NCBI GenBank assembly: GCA_014905825.1
Contig: JACGCN010000066.1
Coordinates: 113,105 to 177,104 of the forward strand
Direction of reading: 5' to 3'
DNA from: Lyophyllum atratum
Taxonomy: Eukaryota; Basidiomycota; Agaricomycetes; Agaricales; Lyophyllaceae
Length of the DNA: 64,000 nucleotides
Shown here one piece after another: positions 59,060-64,000 of this stretch. Position numbers and translations under genes: made by a program. Below the pieces are notes generated by a model that saw only the letters and a list, made by a program, of their open reading frames with translations, was not told the DNA's origin and did not search any database. Every line of letters begins with the position of its first letter. Within the stretch, counting starts at the first letter, position 1.

Positions 59060-59257
59060 ATGCCCAATCTTCCTCTCTTTAGGGATCCATGGGCAAAAAG
59101 AGAAGCATGGCGCAAACACCCCGTCTTCACCAACCGTGTTATGTTCCGTAATATCCTCCCTGGCTTTGGCATCGCAGTAGTCGCTTTTACGGCGTACGTC
59201 GTTGCCGAGAATTTTCTACATTGGTCAAAAACCGGAATCAAGCCACCACTAGTATGA
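59060..59257 (+). CDS. NDUFB3: NADH dehydrogenase 1 beta subcomplex B12-type subunit (NDUFB3 family)
   Basis: A 65-residue protein, MPNLPLFRDPWAKREAWRKH followed by PVFTNRVMFRNILPGFGIAV and one membrane helix (VVAFTAYVVAENFL). The RDPWAKREAWRK start and the single helix fit the small B12 accessory subunit of mitochondrial complex I. It lies head-to-head with TOP1. The frame is uninterrupted, but a GTATGT donor right after the stop region (59263) leaves open a longer spliced form. The assignment rests on this short motif only. Confidence 0.72.
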   Translation: MPNLPLFRDPWAKREAWRKHPVFTNRVMFRNILPGFGIAVVAFTAYVVAENFLHWSKTGIKPPLV

Positions 59258-61527
59258 AAAGAGGTATGTGCAACATACTTTGCCTTTGTCGTTGTTTAAA
59301 CCGCCTAGCAATGCAGGAGAGCATTGGTGTTACTCCATCGTCGATCTTGTACTCTTATCTGCCTACCATCGATAATGCAACTCCGCCTACGTCTTCATCA
59401 GTACCCTTTTCAAGCAACGTATTCCTTCCTTTGCCTTACAGTACACCGACCAATCTAGCCATTGCCGATATTTCCGCTGGCGTTGTCGCGGCCCGTTATG
59501 ATTTCAGAAACTTGAGGCCAATACTACTTGGACCCACAAATCGGCAGAATGGGCATATCGTGTTATTCCTTCCCACAATCTTGGAGTTGTGAGAAATTTG
59601 GCGATCACACAAACGGGCATCATGGAGAAGGTCTTCCATCCGCCTGGTGGTCTCTAAATGACCAGTCAGTATCTTGAGGAAATCATGCTCAACCTGGTTA
59701 ATGCACTGCGCTGTCCAGTATCGAGGTCGTTCAGTATTATTTGGGAAACGACTGACTACCCGTTACGCCATAAACGTCGATCGGGGTCTAGTGAGCAATG
59801 GTGTTTCGAGACTTGTAAATGACGTTATAGTTATTGATGCATTTACCCACATTCCTCTTGTTTAGTGACCCTGAAATCATGTTGAGGCTCATCCGCTCAC
59901 CGGACAGCTTTCGGCGAACAAGACTGCCTGAGATACTTATAGTATGGTTTCACTCGTCCCTATCCTCGCCTCCGAACACTCCGATGGAGTCTGGTGTATG
60001 CGCTAGGTCTCAGTCAAGAACCATCTCGATCTCCGGCATTTCTACCCATCGACGATCCACAGTCTCCATCCAGCCTATCCGTTGAATTATCTGACCTCTC
60101 TTCACCCTTAGACCCTGTTTCAAATCATAACGGTTATGCAACAGTAAATGCTGTTCATGACCCATGTTCACGTACGTAAATGCACAACATCCATGTTACT
60201 AGGCCAGATAAGCATCACTTTCCATGGTCCTCTACGGTCAGTCTTCATCTACATGGGCCTTTGTTCCTGCGGTAGATCGTTTTTGCAGTCTCGTGTTCGC
60301 TATTGGATTGCACTTCGGCGTTCTTTCTGGATTTGTCTTTTCATCCAGCCCCAAGTGTCTTCGGGGAAATTATCAACAAGCGAGAATTTTACCTTGTACT
60401 TATGACAAAGTTAGGATTGACTTCAGAACTCCTTTCAGCGCCGATAAACCCAGGCAAGACCAGATATGATGCACGTATGTCAAGAAACTCCGATGTTATC
60501 GTGACATTATGAAGGGTAAGCAAGGGAAGAACTCTTTCACGAATTTCTCGTTGATCATGTATAATCAGCCACCTCGCTGGATTCGAATACATGTGTATGG
60601 CTAGTGGGATGGGTTATGGAATTCCCTTCACGACATGACGCCCACATTCCATGCATGATTCTGACCTGGATGCCCACAGCGCCTGACCTGAGACGCCCGA
60701 CAACCTGGCCAAATTTAACATCAGATCATCGCAGCAAACCCGAATCCGATATCCATCACGATGCGCTTGATGCGATGTTCAGTTACCGCCATTCGAGTTT
60801 CCCTGCATCTCAAACTTCCTGTAATTCATGCGCCTGGTCGACTCGTCAACTGAAATGTGTAAGGCGCCAGCCTAGACCCATTTGTAACCCACTTACTCAG
60901 TCGTCTTCGCGCATTTTCGTAGAACGTTCTTTTAGGAACAATGCCAAGAATCTGACACCATTCTCTTGGGTCAGGGTATCCTCTACTGGCCTCCAGTGCG
61001 CCCACAACCCGCCGGGATTGCTGTTTGGAGTCTGGTTGCAGTTTGCAACATGAGGGTCCCCCTCTTGCTAAGTACTCGGCAATCTTTTTAAATACCTATA
61101 TTAAAATTATCAGATCGAGATAATCAACCACGCATGTTGATCCTTCATCTTGTAAAGCCTCTAGAAGACCAGGCTACGCAACGTTCTTTGGTCCTGCTCC
61201 ATCCCGACTGAGGCAGGTGGGCCAGCTACAACTCCAATTATGCGAGCTATTCTTGATACTCCTGCATCAAAAACCTACCATGAGGCTTTTCAAGCTTGGA
61301 ACAAATCATCGGGTCGGCACTGGACCCCTACTCGGGTGTTCTGTGACCCCATCGTTGTCTGCCTCGAGGCAAGTTGGCATCGTGGACGCGTGAAAATTCA
61401 ACCAACCCTTCCGCATCGCCGTTCTTCCTAACCATCAAGGCACAAAACAGGAATTGGGCGACCCATAGGGTGATCTCTATAAATGCAATCAGAGGACGAA
61501 TATCATTTCTTCTCATCCGCGCTTACA
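59258..61527 (+). other. 2.3-kb tract with decayed-looking coding fragments, no intact gene
   Basis: Several plus-strand stretches look protein-like but sit in different frames with stops between them: STPTNLAIADISAGVVAARY (about 59450-59509); EWAYRVIPSHNLGVVRNLAI with TQTGIMEKVFHPPGGL (about 59549-59657); GEGLPSAWWSLND in a shifted frame (about 59626-59664); RYAINVDRGLVSNGVSRLVN (about 59761-59820); YALGLSQEPSRSPAFLPIDD (about 59997-60056); and AFVPAVDRFCSLVFAIGLHF (about 60257-60316). I recognise no family. A broken gene is the simplest reading, with an intron-rich unknown gene as an alternative. From about 61070 to 61527 I see only the promoter side of the next gene. Confidence 0.3.
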
Positions 61528-63283
61528 ATGTCGCGATCTTCAAGATACACTGCTATCATCTTCGACCTTGGAGACGTGCTGTTCAAATGGTCGTCAGAAA
61601 CCAAAACCACTATCTCATCTCGCACACTTCGCGATATCCTTTCATCACCGGTCTGGTTTGACTATGAGCGGGGTCGGCTCTCCGAGGATGACTGCTATGC
61701 CAAAGTCGGGGAGGAGTTTATCCTCGAGCCTGAGGAGATCCGAAGGGCATTTCAGCAGGCGCGGGATTCCCTACAGGCCGATGACAAGCTGATCGCACTC
61801 ATCCAAGAGTTGAAGGCTCAGTCAGGTGGTCAACTCCGCGTCTTCGCGATGTCGAATATTTCCCTACCTGATTACGAGGTTCTTCGGACGAAGCCTGCCA
61901 ATTGGGCAATATTCGATGAAGTCTTCACGTCGGGCGCTGCAGGGGAACGCAAGCCAAACCTTGGGTTCTTTAGACAAGTCTTGTCAACTACAGGTGTTGA
62001 CCCTCATACCACCATCTTTGTGGACGATCGCCTCGAAAACGTCTTATCAGCGCGCTCGTTGGGCTTATATGGAATCATCTTCGAGAATCCTGATGTTGTC
62101 GGGCGTGCCCTTCGCAACCTTATTGGTGACCCTGTAGCCCGGGGCCGGGAATTCTTGAAGGCGAACGCGAGATGTCTTCTTTCGGTAACAGACAGGACTG
62201 AAAACACGGAGGCATCGAGCTACGGGAGAATTTGCACAGCTCCTGATCCTGGAAGCCACTAACAATCGGTGAGCCTCAATTTTCCTCAGACTTGCTCTGG
62301 AAGTTAACCTGTCACGTTCCAGAACTCTCGTTAACCTTGTAGAGCACCCAAGGACTTGGAACTTTTTCCAAGGTGGGTCAATCTTACTTTCTTGAGGGGG
62401 GCAGGATTTACACTCCTTAACAGGAAAGGGGCAGCTTACCACGGAGCAATTCCCATTTGATCTCGACACAACGTCCCTAGCTCTCACTGTTCTCCGCCGA
62501 GACAAGGCGCTTGCATCTTCTGTCATAGACGAGATGCTCGAATACGTAGATCCAGACGGCATCATCCAGGTGAGTATCCATCATTTGATCTCAAGCTCTA
62601 TTCTAATTAAGCAACAGACCTATTTTGATCATCGACGACCCCGGTTTGACCCCATCGTCTGTGTGAATGCCTTGAGCCTCTTCTATACCTACGGCCGCGG
62701 GAACGAGCTCCATCAAACGTTGGAATGGGTCCAGGAGGTCCTCCGCAATCGAGCCTACCTTGAGGGCACCAGGTACTATGAAACACCTGAATGCTTCCTC
62801 TTCTTCACGAGCCGGCTACTTGCGAGCTCCGACGACAAGAACTTCACGCGATGTTGAAATCACTCTTGAGAGAAAGAGTGCAGGAGCGGATCGGTGCTGA
62901 GGGGGACTCCTCGCACTTGCGATGCGGATCCTAGTCAGCGATTTCGTGGGGATCAAAAACGAAGTTGACCTGCGCGCTCTCTTCCCCTCCAGTGTGAGGA
63001 CGGCGGATGGGAAATTGGCTGGATGTATAAATATGGATCGTCGGGGATTCGGATCGGGAATCGCGGCCTTACCACCGCTCTTGCTACCAAGGCCGTCGAA
63101 GCCATGAGCACTCCATCAATCCCGCCGAGCCAGTCCCCCTCTCCCACCCTTGTCGGCTCTCCACCACTGTCGCCGAAACCAAAGTCCGCCACGACAGGGC
63201 GTCATCGTCGCAGCGGTTCGCTCAAAGACTCTTTGCAGTGGCTTTGGCATGGTGGGAAAAGCAGGAAGACTGTCGAGGTTTGA
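61528..63283 (+). CDS. HAD-like class II sesquiterpene cyclase (DDxxE / DxDTTS type), reading frame disrupted
   Basis: The N-terminal half is a haloacid-dehalogenase-like domain: YTAIIFDLGDVLFKWSSETK with the first Asp at 61564, WFDYERGRLSEDDCYAKVGE, RVFAMSNISLPDYEVLR, SGAAGERKPNLGFFRQVL and TIFVDDRLENVLSA, giving DDRLE (DDxxE) at 62023-62037. The C-terminal half resembles a terpene-cyclase beta domain: HPRTWNFFQGKGQLTTEQFP, then DLDTTS (DxDTTS) at 62459-62476, DEMLEYVDPDGIIQ, TYFDHRRPRFDPIVCVNALS, LEGTRYYETPECFLFF and WMYKYGSSGIRIGNRGLTTA. This pair of domains and motifs is that of the AstC/drimane-type cyclases that cyclise farnesyl diphosphate. The first frame stops at 62262. To read the rest, about five frame changes are needed, near 62194-62210, 62231, 62839, 62918 and 62990; four are single missing bases in short homopolymer runs. 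Three normal introns lie between. This is either a recent pseudogene or a base-calling problem. Confidence 0.85.
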
Positions 63284-63526
63284 GCTACAGGACACTAAGG
63301 ACGTCGTGACAACGGACAATGTAGGAATGTATACCCCCCAGAGATTGCTCACTGGTCGATCTTTAATTTACCATTTGTATGTTCCGTAAGAGGATTCACC
63401 TGTTGTATGTATTTTGTATTGTAATCCGTCTCAATTTACGCGAATCACATCTATGTCCTGCTTGCTCGAGTGCGTAGTGAAATTGGTCGATTGTGGGTAT
63501 ACTACTGGTAGAGTTTTCTACTTCGG

Positions 63527-64000
63527 TTAACCTCGCAAAAACCGTTTATACACTTCATTGTCTGTTTCCTCGACATATGTGAAGTTTAATTTCTCCAGGA
63601 ACGCGTCAAATGCCGCATAGTCCTGCGGTGGAACTTGGATACCAGCCAGAACCTTGCCTAAATCTGTGAGAGTATCAGTCACTCGACAGGAAAGCGAAAA
63701 GATAATGGCAGTCACGAACCAGCACCGTGATTACGATAGTGGAAGAGGGAGATGTTCCAGCCTTGTTGCAGGCCTAGCAAGAAAGAGCGAAGAGCATTTG
63801 GTCGTTCAGGGAATTCTTGATAGCCAAGATAAGCGTTTAAGGAAGAACTGCCAAGCCGCAAACCCACCAAACCGAAACACTCGCTCGTCAGGAACAGCAT
63901 GGCACCCACCGATCATATACCTCGCGTGGCTCTTGGCCATTTCGTCGTCGCTTATGTCGATCCCTTTCATATCGGATGCTTCGAGGGCCGCTAGAACACC
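63527..64000 (-). CDS. ILV1: threonine deaminase, C-terminal part (runs off the window)
   Basis: Threonine ammonia-lyase (EC 4.3.1.19) starts isoleucine synthesis. Only the regulatory ACT-like end is inside the window: [20 protein letters not shown] and [16 protein letters not shown], spliced to [20 protein letters not shown] and [12 protein letters not shown], then [20 protein letters not shown] and [16 protein letters not shown]. The last block is nearly invariant in the family. Two introns (about 63840-63890 and 63665-63718) keep frame. The catalytic PLP domain lies beyond base 64000. Confidence 0.95.

Noticed and set aside
61528..63283. Programmed ribosomal frameshifting in the terpene cyclase
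   Set aside because: Five separate shifts without slippery heptamers or obvious pseudoknots are not a credible programmed mechanism.
1..64000. CRISPR array, bacterial operons, rRNA or tRNA genes
   Set aside because: No regularly spaced repeats, no Shine-Dalgarno-led operons, and no stretch with convincing tRNA A and B boxes plus a cloverleaf were found by eye; the genes are eukaryotic and spliced.

Overview
The window reads as a gene-dense stretch of nuclear DNA from a filamentous basidiomycete, most likely an Agaricomycete. Most genes are cut by short introns of about 45-90 bases with GT..AG ends. Several predicted proteins belong to families I know mainly from mushroom-forming fungi: a DUF4470-MYND protein, a small secreted protein family, viroplasmin-domain proteins, and a HAD-like terpene cyclase. 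All exon joins were made by eye from frame, splice sites and family resemblance; nothing was aligned or searched.

Layout. 0.2-7.3 kb: a spliced secreted protein, a large coiled-coil/RGG protein without visible introns, and an Rvs161/Hob3-type BAR protein. 8.0-10.4 kb: the UV-damage endonuclease UVE1, whose stop codon is built from the target site and first base of an inserted 569-bp inverted-repeat element. 10.6-18.3 kb: three minus-strand genes (a conserved disordered protein, a TBC Rab-GAP, a Yippee protein). 18.7-28.6 kb: allantoinase, a PA-TM-RING ubiquitin ligase, a Josephin deubiquitinase with UIMs, an orphan with three 36-residue repeats, and Atg27. 28.9-34.6 kb: a viroplasmin-domain protein, a truncated LINE, and a DUF4470-MYND protein. 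35.2-58.7 kb: mostly housekeeping genes (DASH Duo1, Dbp10 helicase, tRNA-guanine transglycosylase, TM9SF, mitochondrial TyrRS, an alpha/beta hydrolase, ribosomal uS12, a transglutaminase-like protein, CDP-DAG synthase, topoisomerase I). 59-64 kb: a small complex I subunit, a decayed-looking tract, a HAD-like class II terpene cyclase with a disrupted frame, and the 3' end of threonine deaminase.

The genes do not form one pathway. Loose themes are ubiquitin and membrane traffic (RING ligase, Josephin, TBC, BAR, Atg27, TM9SF) and RNA/translation (Dbp10, TGT, TyrRS, uS12). The terpene cyclase has no other recognisable terpenoid gene beside it here. The most unusual items are that cyclase with both DDxxE and DxDTTS motifs and about five frame breaks, and the transposon-made stop codon of UVE1. 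Large parts of 20.4-21.7, 36.3-38.3 and 59.3-61.5 kb hold no gene I can support.
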